Positions 32,894 to 43,083 of a DNA stretch of 64,000 nt are shown piece by piece. Below the pieces are notes generated by a model. The model searched no databases and was not told the origin of the DNA. It saw only the letters and a list, made by a program, of their open reading frames with translations. Both the position numbers and the translations under genes were made by a program. The DNA comes from Mytilisepta virgata. Its lineage: Eukaryota; Mollusca; Bivalvia; Mytilida; Mytilidae. Positions within the stretch are counted from its first letter, which is position 1. Every line of letters begins with the position of its first letter. Location: positions 95,377,539 through 95,441,538 of the forward strand of contig CM051519.1 of NCBI GenBank assembly GCA_028015205.1. Direction: 5' to 3'.

Positions 32894-33291
32894 TTTCAGA
32901 AACTCATTTCCGGTATCACGAATCTGACTCAAAAATTAGAATTTGAAGCAAGGTATTTCCCTTGCTGGGACGTACTACTGGTTAGCTGCAGTGCAGAGCA
33001 ACCAGTATGAAGTAAATAAAAATTATTTATTACTTTGATATACAAATATTTCCAGATTTATTATCAAGTTTAATTACAAGTATGTTGGAAGAAAAAGATC
33101 GTAAGTAGTTCCCAAATTTATATAAACAAAACATTACGTGCAAATTAACAAGTTTTAAAAATAGCTTATTGTTTACTCTTCATTGCAGCGAACAAGTACT
33201 ACGCCCTGGCACATCCCAGCAAGGGAAATAATTTGGCTGAAATTATAATTTTCGAGTCAGAATCATGATACCGGAAATAAGGTTCTGAAAA
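32894..33291. mobile_element. Palindromic MITE-like element
   Basis: The arms 32894-32980 and 33205-33291 are inverted copies: TTCAGAAACTCATTTCCGGT against ACCGGAAATAAGGTTCTGAA, and CCCTTGCTGGGACGTACTAC against the block around 33200-33225. The 220-bp centre is AT-rich and non-coding. Target duplications were not resolved. It lies in the intron between exons G and H. Confidence 0.7.
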
Positions 33292-33479
33292 GGGTTATTC
33301 ATTTCATGTGTTGTCAAAATAGGAAATCGCAAACTTGTATATACATGGTAAAGTGTTGATTTAAAGCTATTCAAGGTCCTTCTATTTACAGGTCAGCATA
33401 TTCTAAAATTTGGCGGTTCTCCAGAAAATTTTTTGCATGTATTTCCCGTAGGGTCTAATGTTAACCTAAATCCTCTGCT

Positions 33480-34475
33480 GACGGCCATTTTGAATTAGCG
33501 ATCGTCACCAGAGTAACAAAACTTGGTGAGCACCTTAAGAGGAACAATTAGACCATGTTTGGTTTCAAGCAATTCTGCCCATGGCGACCATGTTTGTTGC
33601 CTGATCAGGACAAAATGAGGAAACTGTGTATAGAACCTCCCAAATAGATGCTTTCTCTCAAATTTCGTTCTATTTGGCCAAGCCACTTCAAAGGAGAACG
33701 TTTTTTTTTATATCAGCCAATCAGAAACATGAACTGCTCATGGCGGCCGTATTTGTATTCCGATCGGAACAAAATGAGGAAAATTTATAAAGGACCTCCC
33801 ATATATGCTTCCTGTGAGGTTTCGTTCTATTTGGGCAAGTGAATAAGAAACAAAAACTGTCAATGGTGACCATATATTTACCCCGATTGGGATGAAATAA
33901 AGAACCTCTTATAGATGCTCCCTGTCAAGTTTCGTTTTATTTGGCCAAGCAGTTCCAGAGAAAATTATTTTTTTAATCAACCAATGAGAAATAAGAATTG
34001 CATATGGCGGCCATGTTTTTTTTGCTTTCTGTCAAGTTTTGTTCCATTTGGCCAAGTTATTTTAGAAAAGATTTTTTTTATGTCAACCAATCAATAAAAA
34101 GAACTGTCCATGGCAGCCATATTTGTAGTCCGATTGGGACGAAATGAGGAAATATTATAACGGATTTTCCATATATGCTTCCTGTCAAGTTTTGTTCCAT
34201 TTGGCCAAGCTGTTTCAGAGAAGATTTTTGAAAACTCAGCCAATCAGAAACAACAAATGCCCATGGCGGCCATGTTTTTTGTCCGATCGATCGGAACGAA
34301 ATAAGCAATTTTTTTTATTAAGGACCTTACATAGATGCTTTCTGTCAAATTTAATTCCATTTGACCCAGTGGTTTCAGAGGAGAAGATTACAATGTGAAA
34401 AGTTAACGGACGACAGGCGGACCACTAACATCAAGTGATGACAAAAGCTCACATGGCATGTGGCTATGTGAGCTA
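33480..34475 (+). repeat. Tandem array of about six 110-160 bp units with terminal hairpin
   Basis: Units carry CATGGCGGCCATGTTT (starting near 33577, 33738, 33859, 34001, 34109 and 34261), GATCGGAACGAAATGAGGAAA, GACCTCCCATATATGCTTCC, and GTTCCATTTGGCCAAGC variants. The array ends in GACGGACGACAGGCGG and a hairpin AGCTCACAT...ATGTGAGCT (34446-34474). It resembles a repeat common in bivalves. Its small open frames on both strands fall within the repeat. Confidence 0.8.
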
Positions 34476-34627
34476 AAAATGGGATTAATGACAATACACA
34501 TACAGTAGTGGCGCTTTTGGGTATGTTAGGGTGCGTGCTTTTACAGAGAAGGAATCAGGACAATGTTCTTTTCAAAAATGAAGAAAAACAGTCAGTTAGA
34601 ATTCAATACAAATGATTTTTATTTCAG

Positions 34628-34783
34628 ACGCAAATTCCAGACCATCAGAGCCTTTCTATAAAGTAACTAGGATTCCATTATTATCTGTAATACTGACATT
34701 AAAAGATGATTTTTGTAGTCAAAGTAAATGGATTCCGTTTCTATATCTTGTGACCTACTTTCCAAAAGGTGACATATCAGCAG
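34628..34783 (+). CDS. Cytokine receptor exon H: first half of D6-like FN3 module
   Basis: Acceptor TTTATTTCAG and donor GCAG/GTTAGA, phase 1 in and phase 1 out (a donor at 34768/34769, AAAAG/GTGACA, keeps the same phase). It encodes ANSRPSEPFYKVTRIPLLSV, then QSKWIPFLYLVTYFPKGD. The P-S-x-P start and the later Y-L-V-T-Y pattern mark the A to C' strands of an FN3 module. Confidence 0.7.
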
Positions 34784-35334
34784 GTTAGAAACATTTACAA
34801 ATTATTATGAGGTGTCACTCAAATAAATTTAACAGAAATCTTGCGTCAGTTTTCATTTGAATAATTAATGCGACTGCTGTTAACAACGCGTTAACAGCAA
34901 ACGAGTGATCGGCAATGCCACATGACCTATTTTATTACTAACATGTGATAACATAATGAAACTAAATATTGTGTGACAGCAGCGCATTGAAAGATTTTGA
35001 AGTAGTTTCCTAAACAAAAATAACAAAAAAAAACAAAAAAAAAAAAAAAAATCCAATCCAATCCAATTAAGGTGAAGAGCTATAAGTTAAGGTAAAAATA
35101 CAAAGTCTATCCAAACTATCACAATGAATAGCTTTTCACCTAATCCCATTATGCCCTCGTAGTAATCGGAGAACATCATTAAAGTTTTGACATTCCAAAG
35201 ACTTAGTGACTATGATTATCGGAAGTTGATGAAACGGAATGATTTAGTTTTCGTGCAAAAAGAAAAAAACATTATATAGATGACGTTAGATTTTAAATAA
35301 GGTGTAGTATATGTGAAATTCAATTATTTTTCAG
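34784..35334 (+). other. Intron with a poly-A run
   Basis: Contains interrupted A runs around 35018-35051 and nothing else recognised. It ends in CAATTATTTTTCAG. Confidence 0.5.
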
Positions 35335-35487
35335 TGAGAAACAAAACGGTCAGTATAACTCCATATCTGAAGACAATCGTTCTAGATGGTATTAAAGAAG
35401 ATAAAATTTATCGTATTTCCCTGCAAGTGTCCTCCAGATCACTTCGATATGGCGAAGCCATGAATTTGGAAGTTTCCACTGCAAGAG
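35335..35487 (+). CDS. Cytokine receptor exon I: second half of D6-like FN3 module
   Basis: Acceptor TTATTTTTCAG, donor AGAG/GTAACT, phase 1 in and phase 1 out, 153 nt. It encodes RNKTVSITPYLKTIVLDGIK, then EDKIYRISLQVSSRSLRYGE. The L-D-G-I-x-x-D-x-x-Y-x-I run is an unmistakable FN3 E-F hallmark, and GEAMNLEVSTA closes the module. It is the last extracellular exon before the membrane helix. Confidence 0.82.
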
Positions 35488-35934
35488 GTAACTAATAGCT
35501 CCCAAAAGTAAACCTTAATTTATGGTATTTTTTTTTTTTATACCAAACATATTTGTGCTTTGATGCTTATTGTTCTCAATCAGTTTCTTTGTATGACAGA
35601 ATATACGGCTATTATCAATTGGTACTTTAATTAAGAATGGATCTTATTAAATCATTATCAATTTTTTCTAAATATTACTTATGTGTTGTTCTATTCAATG
35701 AAGCCTTACTTTCTATTATAAATACTAAGGGGAATTTGTAAGAGTAAACTCAAGATTAAAAGGGAGTAAGGTCATTAGAACCAGAAAAGTAGCATATCTT
35801 TAGTTGTTAACGGCAAGCGTCACATTGCAAGCCAGAAATGGGTTGAGCTGTTAAATCCACATGTGAGATAGCAATTAAATTTCGTATTTGTCAATCAAAT
35901 ATTGATTAATATGGTAAGATTTCTGTTACGAGGT
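35488..35934 (+). other. Intron sequence, nothing recognised
   Basis: Non-coding AT-rich sequence between exon I and the 44-bp minisatellite. Confidence 0.5.
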
Positions 35935-36227
35935 AATTTATTACAACAGGAGGAAATCGGTCGTATAGTTAATATAAGAATGTATTACAAAGGGAAGAAA
36001 TCGGTCGTACAGTTAATGTAAGAATTTATTACAATAGGAAGAAATCGGTCGTACAGTTAATATATTAATTTATTACAAAGGGAAGAAATCGGTCGTACAG
36101 TTAATATATTAATTCATTACAAAGGGAAGAAATCGGTCGTACAGTTAATGTAAGAATTTATTACAACAGGAAGAAATCGATTGTACCGTTTATATTAGAA
36201 TTTATTACAATAGGAAGATATCGTTAA
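35935..36227 (+). repeat. 44-bp minisatellite, about seven units
   Basis: Units of the form AATTTATTACAAAGGGAAGA followed by AATCGGTCGTACAGTTAATG. The array breaks at 36228 and one more unit (AGAATTTTTTACAGTATGAA and on) appears at 36868-36930, after the inserted repeat. Confidence 0.85.
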
Positions 36228-36867
36228 TATAATGGAATGAAGAATGGAAACGGGGAATTTGTCAAAGATACAACAACCCGACCAAAGAGCAGAAAACATC
36301 TCAAGGCTACCAATTGGTCTTCAACGCAGCGAGAAAATCCTGCACCCGGAGGCGGGCCTCGTCTGGCCCTTAAACAATAATGTATACTAGTTCAGTAAAA
36401 TGGATGGCACACTAAACTCCGAAACACAAAAATGAACCAAATTAAAAAATACACAAGACTAACAAAGACTAGAGGTTCCTGTCTTGGGACAGGTTCAAAA
36501 ATGCGGCGAAGTTAAAGATGTTTTGTGAGATCTCAACTCTCCCCTATACCTCTATGCAATGTGGAATAAACAAACACACAGCGATACACATAGTAAAACT
36601 CAGTTCAAAAGATGTCCGAGTCCGATGTTAAAAAGGTAACAGAAGTAACTAAGCAAAATGACAATGATCAATATATATTAACAAAGGACTACTAGCGATT
36701 ACTGACATGCCAACTCCAGACCTCATATTAAACTGATCGAAATATTATGTAATTGTCATATAAAAAATCAGCCAAAATCCCTCCGGTTAGGGGTTTTGTA
36801 TCATTCATCATAAATTATACGAGAAGAACATCATTGCCATCATAAATTATACGAGAACATATAACCC
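36228..36867 (+). mobile_element. Interspersed repeat inserted in the minisatellite
   Basis: Starts near GAATGGAAACGGGGAATTTG, continues with CAACAACCCGACCAAAGAGC, CTTCAACGCAGCGAGAAAAT, CTTGGGACAGGTTCAAAAAT and ATGCCAACTCCAGACC, and ends near ACGAGAACATATAACCCGT. I recognise this as a sequence very common in mussel genomes. No coding frame was seen. Partial relatives are at 12091-12135 and 31241-31298. Confidence 0.75.
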
Positions 36868-36946
36868 GTACATAAGAATTTTTTACAGTATGAAGAAATC
36901 AGTCGTAAAGTTAATGTAAGAATTTATCAGTCTTAGTAATAAATAT

Positions 36947-37144
36947 TTATGTCACTAAAGTTACGTTAAGTAAAGTCAAGAAATACCAAAGGATATTCGA
37001 AGGAGGGGAAAATTGGAACAACTGAAAAACTCCGGAGAACAACGAAGAAAAGACCAAAACAGTACATGCTCTGTCCAGGAAGTCAATGTGTATGTCATAA
37101 GCTCTGGAATAACGTATGAGTTGTGAAATATATACTCCATTCAC
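36947..37144 (-). pseudogene. Penelope-like RT fragment with internal deletion
   Basis: Minus frame reads GVYISQLIRYSRAYDIHIDF then LDRACTVLVFSSLFSG. The RT part matches 56737-56810 and then jumps directly into the 3' tail that in the 56-57 kb copy starts about 300 bp later (near 57100). So about 300 bp were deleted in frame, fusing RT residues to translated tail. It ends near 36947. Confidence 0.75.
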
Positions 37145-37372
37145 CGGCGGCTCTGGTGTATATGTACGGACAGATTTAGAAAGGTATTAGACATTTTTTT
37201 TATAAAATGGCCCAGGAGGTAAACAAAAATTACGGTGGAAATAGGTTAAACCTTTGACAGTACAATTTACATTATTGTTATGAAACTATTTCAATAAATT
37301 GGATAATACATTAAAATACTTAAAAACCTTTCTGAAATAAATAATTACTTTTGACTTTCACGTTTTTTCCAG

Positions 37373-37466
37373 CGTCAGATCAGAATGATTCGTCTAATCC
37401 GATATCCTTGTTTGTACCTATAGCTGTATCTTTAGTTTTTTGTGTGATTCTTCTGATTGTTTGTCG
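37373..37466 (+). CDS. Cytokine receptor exon J: transmembrane helix
   Basis: Acceptor TTTTTTCCAG, donor GTCG/GTAAGT, phase 1 in and phase 2 out, 94 nt. It encodes a short polar stalk (SDQNDSSNP) and one hydrophobic helix (ISLFVPIAVSLVFCVILL), ending in C-R at the membrane border. A single phase 1 to phase 2 transmembrane exon after the last FN3 exon is the usual plan of class I cytokine-receptor genes. Confidence 0.82.
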
Positions 37467-37527
37467 GTAAGTAACATTTTACTCGAAAGTGAGCGTATCA
37501 AATTTTCACAATGTTATTATAATAAAA

Positions 37528-37676
37528 TACACAATAATACATTTCTTATCTAAGACTTACTGAGCCAAGACATCTTAAACATCAATGAATTGATATTTAT
37601 TTATACACAATAATACATTTTTTATCTAAGACTTACTGAGCCAAGACATCTTAAACATCAATGAATTGATATTTAT
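37528..37676 (+). repeat. 77-bp direct duplication in an intron
   Basis: TACACAATAATACATTTCTT with the following block through AATGAATTGATATTTAT is repeated once at once, with one base change (TTTCTT against TTTTTT). Recent local duplication. Confidence 0.9.
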
Positions 37677-37839
37677 AGGGATAATGATCAACACATTTTT
37701 AAAGCTACATTTTTCAACGACCACGCTCACTAAGCAGGAAGTCCTTGATAACCACAATACCGTTCTTCATTCCGTTTCCATTTCGGCAGAGGGTGGGGCG
37801 ATGGACCTTCCTGATTCCTAACTACATGAGAGTCTGTTT

Positions 37840-38260
37840 GGGCAGGGGTGCATTGCTGGGTCAGCTAATTGTTCTGCAGGGCCTATTTCGGACATTTTAA
37901 CATTCATATTGACATGTGTTGGAGGGGGCCTTCGGAGTTGCTGTGAGGCATCATGTTCAACCTGTAGCCTCGGTCGGTTTTGGATTCTTAGGAAAAGATT
38001 TACTACAGTATCTAAAATCAAAATCTTTGGTTACATTCAGCAACGAAGAAACATTTGACTTCTCGGCACTCTACACTGTCGTTCTCAATTGAAGTATCGA
38101 TTGAAACATTTAGTTCATCAAAGTTTTTTCAAGGGAAATGGCACATGCAGCTAAAAATGTCTAGTTATAGGTAGAGAAAAGGCTTGTTTCGTGAAGACCC
38201 GATTTGTTTCTGACAAAAAGTATTCTGAGGATGAAATCACAGACATGTTAAATTTTCTCT
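37840..38260 (+). pseudogene. Penelope-like RT N-terminal region, degenerate
   Basis: Fragments in shifting frames correspond to the part with K-Y-I-A-G-S, C-I-N-E-G-L and S-G-V-N-Q-x-W-I-L that is clear at 43084-43500 (here GFGFLGKDLLQYLKSKSL and ETFDFSALYTVV). It ends with KYSEDEITDMLNF near 38240. Only similarity to the other copies makes it recognisable. Confidence 0.6.
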
Positions 38261-38754
38261 CTCTTCGAAAATTATCAGTCTTTTCTTGAATATTACCATT
38301 ATGGGCTTTAAACCTTTCATTTAGTTCGACAAAGCGAAACAAAACAATAATGTTGAGCTTAAGGTCTTATCGTAAGAATGACTTATTTGGAAGTATACTG
38401 AGCTTAAATCAGATAACTAAGAACTAAAGGCTTTAAAGAGACTGTGTCACGCTCACTGAATTTAACTTGTCCAGTTTGATTATGACTGCAAAGAAGCATT
38501 GCTGCCAAGTCAGATTCCTATTGGCCAAGTGGTTTCAGACAAGACGATTTTTAAATGAATGTACATCTATAGAAATATATTTGTAAATTTTAGGTTCAAT
38601 CGGCTATATCGTTCTTGAGAAGAAGTTTGGTTTATTTGTAGTATGATTTTCGATAAAACAAATATTCAAGCTTCTAAATGTTTTACTCACCACAATAACA
38701 ACAAAGTAAAGGCTTGGTAGGCAATATAAATTTTTTACGGGAAATAGATTGGGT
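38261..38754 (+). other. Intron sequence between RT fragments
   Basis: No recognised content. The catalytic part of the Penelope-like RT expected between the flanking fragments is absent and replaced by unrelated AT-rich sequence. Confidence 0.4.
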
Positions 38755-39225
38755 AGTTTGTCATCACTTAAGAAATTTTACGGTCGTCATCATGAATTGA
38801 TTGACCATTACAGTGTTCCAATATCTAAGATGATGTTGGACCTGTTCCCACTGTCGTAACCTTTCATGTGCCTCCTACGATTTGTGACTTCCACCGGATT
38901 GACTTTGTTGAACTTCACGACGGGTGCCGTATACGGAGCAGGAACTGCTTACCCTTCCGGAGCACCTGGGTTCACTCCTGGTTTTTATAGGAGTTCGTGT
39001 TGTTCATTGTTTTTAGTTTTCTGTGTTTGTTTGTTGTGCTTGTGGTTGTTCGTTTGTCTTCCCGGGTTTGTCTGTCCAATGGATTACGTTTTATTGATTG
39101 CTCCTTAGGTATATTTGTCCTTTTTTTTTGTCTCAAATACTCCTCTACAATCCCACCCTCCGAGATTTGGGGACCCCTCTGTCCTAGGGGTAAAAAAGTA
39201 TTGAAAAATTTATTGTGAAGTCTCA
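38755..39225 (+). pseudogene. Penelope-like element 3' end: last RT residues and tail
   Basis: Starts with SSLRKFYGRHHELIDHYSV in broken frame, then the 3' tail (ACTTCCACCGGATTGACTTT, GGAGTTCGTGTTGTTCATTG, TTTGTCTTCCCGGGTTTGTC), closely matching 23930-24250. It is the downstream end of the copy begun at 37840. Small frames on both strands here are translated tail. Confidence 0.75.
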
Positions 39226-39427
39226 TCAATAAACAACATTCCAACGAACGTCTTAGTTGGGATAAACGAAATCACGCATCTATTTAAGCTCTATGATGTT
39301 AGATTTGGAGGCTTATCATTTCTATGACATATATTAAACTTTCAGTCATTCATGCAGAGTTAATTTATTGTAATAAATCTGAAACCATAATGAATGAAGA
39401 CCTATAGCAAATGTATGTCCATTGTAG

Positions 39428-39527
39428 GTATTTACAGAAGATCTATAAAGAATACGACCCAGTTATAAATGTTCCTCAGATTTACAAAATACCCAAAAGA
39501 ACAAGTACTAGTAATATAACTCGATAA
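39428..39527 (+). CDS. Cytokine receptor exon K: short cytoplasmic tail and stop
   Basis: Acceptor TCCATTGTAG, phase 2 in, matching exon J. It encodes YLQKIYKEYDPVINVPQIYK, then IPKRTSTSNITR and TAA (39525-39527). The VINVPQIYKIP run has the hydrophobic and proline spacing of a Box 1 JAK-binding motif, but this is suggestive only. The tail is about 33 residues, with no YxxQ STAT docking site. An in-frame possible donor (ACTA/GTAATA, near 39510) could lead to further exons, but none was found. Confidence 0.68.
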
Positions 39528-39553
39528 TTGAACATTTGTTTTGGTTTTTTTTT

Positions 39554-39559
39554 AATAAA
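39554..39559 (+). terminator. Polyadenylation signal AATAAA of the receptor gene
   Basis: AATAAA lies 26 nt after the stop codon of exon K, which supports 39428 as a true last exon of at least one transcript form. AATAAA is frequent in AT-rich DNA, so the support is moderate. Confidence 0.45.
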
Positions 39560-39843
39560 AATAACTAAAACTATTATTATTTTTTCAAGAAATATTATAA
39601 AATGGCAATTACTATCAAAATTAAAACATTTATCACAAAACCAATTGTTATTATTAGATGTGTTGTAATTTTCGTTTTTTTTTATGATAGTACTATTTAA
39701 GATGGGATAAAATTTAGATCATTAAAAAATCGTTCACCAACATTAATGTGTTCTAGGTACATGTAAGAAGTGCAAGAAAGGAAATGTTCGTATTATATAT
39801 TAGATGTCAACAGATCTAAACTGAACTGAACTAAACGTAACAA

Positions 39844-40509
39844 CAAATAAATACAAGGAATTAACAATCAACATGTAACGAATTAAGACTGCAGTATAGG
39901 AACCAAATAAATACAAGGAATTGACAATCAACATGTAACGAATTAACACTGCAGTATAGGAACCGAAAAATATACAAGGAATTGACAATCAACATGTAAC
40001 GAATTAACACTGCAGTATAAGAACCAAATAAATACAAGGAATTGACAATTAACATGTAACGAATTAACACTGCAGTATAAGAACCAAATAAATACAATGA
40101 ATTGACAATCAACATGTAACGAATTAACACTGCAGTATAGGAACCAAATAAATACAAGGAATTGACAATCAACATGTAACGAATTAACACTGCAGTATAG
40201 GAACCAAATAAATACAAGGAATTGACAATCAACATATAACGAATTAACACTGCAGTATAGGAACCAAATAAATACAAGAAATTGACAATCAACATGTAAC
40301 GAATTAACACTGCAGTATAAGAACCAAATAAATACAAGGAATTGACAATCAACGAATGTAACGAATTAACACTGCAGTATAGGAACCAAATAAATACAAG
40401 GAATTGACAATCAAAATGTAACGAATTAACACTGCAGTATAGGAACAAATAAATACAAGGAATTGACAATCAACACGTAACGAATTAACACTGAAGTATA
40501 GGAACCAAA
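39844..40509 (+). repeat. 60-bp minisatellite, about 11 units
   Basis: Unit CAAATAAATACAAGGAATTG / ACAATCAACATGTAACGAAT / TAACACTGCAGTATAGGAAC, with single-base differences and small indels between copies (for example 4 extra bases in one unit near 40353). Because the unit is 60 bp, one minus-strand frame stays open across it (39861-40469), giving a 20-residue periodic peptide. It lies about 320 bp after the receptor stop codon. Confidence 0.95.
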
Positions 40510-41593
40510 TAAAACATAATTACCAAAAATATATTAAGTATGAGTGGTAAATAAAGTATCAAAGCTAAACAATTAACCTTAAATTGAACCAATTATAAAA
40601 CAGGGCAACTTAATAAAAACAGAACAAACTTTATTCTCGTAGCCAATTTTGACAATTATACAGAGAAAAACACATTTACACAACAGGCATACAAATAAAA
40701 GTTAAGCACTCTCTCGCACAACAACACCACCCAATACAATTACAATTATAGTACTGAAGGGTTAATAGGGGCCGTAAATGTAAGTACATGTATAAACAAG
40801 TCTATGTCCAATTTACGACCATTCATTTATGGAAAACGCTTGACCCACCTTGACGAGATCAAAACTAGAATATGGATCCAATTAAACGATTACAACGGAA
40901 CGTATCACTAATAAAAGGAGTTGTTACCAATATTCAGAAGATGAAATGTCAGAAGGAGAGATCAACAATGTCAGAAGGAGAGATCAACAATATGTATATG
41001 AAATTCAAGTCAATAATGTAATCATACTAACAATAGATCTGTGTGCGAGATAGTAAGCTAAACCAAGATCACACATTACAGAGTATCGTAGATCAATGAA
41101 CTTTCATAGCAATCACATGAAACCTGATAAGGAGAGATCATGTGCGTCGACAGAGTAAGAATCTCCTGTGATGGTAGCATCACCGGTCATGAGATCAAGA
41201 AGGATAGATACATACACATATTGTCCAATCCGGTGAAATGTCGCGTCAATGATATCAAAGATGATTGGCAAAACGAAAAAGCTGTATATTGATCAACCAA
41301 CTCGTAATGACGTCTAAAGAACGTTCGAAGAGACAATTAATACAATGTTTTAGCATATCAATCTGAATCCCAGACGTATCTGATCATAACAATTTTACAA
41401 CAAACGTTTATATTCTTATGGAACAAACTTAACATTACGCTAGTTACAATTGGCATTTAAATAAACAATATTTAATTTGATTACAGATATAATTATAATC
41501 TTAATATTTCATGAAGAACACAATGGTTTTTTACAATTACAATCGATCATTAAATACGTAAGCTTTTTAATCGAAACTAGAAAATCAAGAAAA
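40510..41593. other. Intergenic AT-rich sequence
   Basis: No gene recognised. GTCAGAAGGAGAGATCAACA is repeated twice near 40950-40990. At 41190-41345 the minus strand has LRTFFRRHYELVDQY, similar to the last RT residues of the Penelope-like family, a possible further fragment. Confidence 0.4.
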
Positions 41594-42115
41594 TTGTCAA
41601 AATGCATAGTTTTTTATTGATTTTAAGAAAGCATATGATACTTTCAATAGAAAAATATTATTCACAAAATTATAAAATTTAGGAATGATTGCAATTTTTT
41701 TTGTGTAGACCTAAATCCATTTAAACGTAGGTATAATGTTTTAGTAAATCTAATGGTATTATGACAGAATGGTTTAGTGCCAGACTCACGAGTGTGATTC
41801 AAGGTTGAGTTTTATCACTTGTTATGTTTAATAATTTTATGAATAGTTTAATTTATGTTACTAAAGCAATATATATTGGTGTAGACAAAAATGGTGAAAA
41901 AATTGGCCTACTTGTATATGCTGATGGCAAAGTAATTCTTGCTGAAAATTTACAAATTATGTTAGACGTTTTAAGCAAATGTCTGTCACTATTTGCATGA
42001 AGGTTAATATAGAAAAGACCAAAGCTGTACCTTTTAGAAACTCTTCGGTGCAACAAACGTCGAGTTCCTTTATTTATAAGAATAAAACTTTGAAAAATGT
42101 AAAATGTTATCAATA
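41594..42115 (+). pseudogene. LINE reverse transcriptase fragment, catalytic box altered
   Basis: Plus-strand frames give FFIDFKKAYDTFNRKIL (first palm aspartate in F-x-D-F-K-K-A-Y-D), TEWFSARLTSVIQG (41767-41808), then LLVYADGKVILAENLQIMLD and KVNIEKTKAVPFR. The catalytic Y-A-D-D is Y-A-D-G here, and several stops interrupt the frame. This is the RT of an RTE/CR1-like LINE, inactive. Confidence 0.75.
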
Positions 42116-42620
42116 ATACAGGGTTATTGCACGAATAATAGTAAATATTGTCCCGAGTAGAATGTAATATGGCACGAGCTTGCGAGTGAGATATAATTTT
42201 CTACGTATACAAGGCAATTTTGTGCAATAACCCTTTTATTGGATGGCAACACCACCCAGATTCCAAAAATAACACGGAAAACTATCAAAGACATCGTCCT
42301 TAGAATTCAATATTGCTCTCCGTGCAATATCGGCGAATATTGCTATTCATGGGGACGTGTATTTAGACAATGGTCTAGATTTTCTGTTGAATAGAATTGA
42401 TTATAAAGTATACAAATGGTCACAAAAAAATGCTGCTAATTTTTGTTTATGTTCTACAGGGAATATTATTTTGCTATACGATAATAAGAATTAGTGATGA
42501 CAGAATTTCTTGATTATAATGAGATGGTAAAAGCAGTAGTCTGTAAACAGTAGAGTTCATGGGGGTTTCCAGTATAGTATATGTACAAAATATTTGATAC
42601 TCTGGTAGGTCAATCATAAA
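42116..42620. other. Spacer with a duplicated LINE segment
   Basis: Mostly unassigned. 42354-42427 (GGACGTGTATTTAGACAATG and on) is a near-identical copy of 42739-42812, so part of the LINE C terminus is present twice. GTTATTGCACGAATAA and TTTGTGCAATAACCCTTT (about 42122 and 42220) form a short inverted pair. Confidence 0.6.
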
Positions 42621-42823
42621 TTATAGGGTGTCAGTTTGGGACACTCATCATTTTTTGCGTATTAATGCTCTCCAGTATAGAGCTATCAGATTTTATATGG
42701 GTGTTAAAAAATACACGCCGAAAGATGCTATTCAATGGGACGTGTATTTAGACAATGGTCTAGATTTTCTGTTGAATAGAATTGATTATAAAGTATACAA
42801 ATGGTCACAAAAAATGCTGTAAA
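42621..42823 (+). pseudogene. LINE ORF2 C-terminal fragment
   Basis: Reads ALQYRAIRFYMGVKKYTPKD, then LDFLLNRIDYKVYKWSQK. The A-x-R-F-x-x-G-V-x-x-x-x-P block is typical of the region after the RT in RTE/CR1-like LINEs. It is probably the downstream part of the copy whose RT is at 41594-42115. Confidence 0.6.
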
Positions 42824-43083
42824 TGATAAGAACAATTTGTATAGTAGAGTTATAAATCAATCAAGAATTTTAAATTTAAATATTTTGTCGGTGGTGCTGT
42901 ATTCATGCGTTCTAGATAATATTTCAATCTACTATTTAAAAGGGCAGTAAAATACTTTATAAAACAGCTCATTAATACCACGATAGTTATCAGGATTACT
43001 TAGATCACCTTACTTTTTTTTTATTTAGAAATTTATCATCTGACCAAGATATGTGAAACTTGATATGAAAATAATATTAAGAA

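Noticed and set aside
39861..40469. 202-codon open frame on the minus strand
   Set aside because: It is the 60-bp minisatellite read in its stop-free frame; no gene context and no non-repeat sequence in it.
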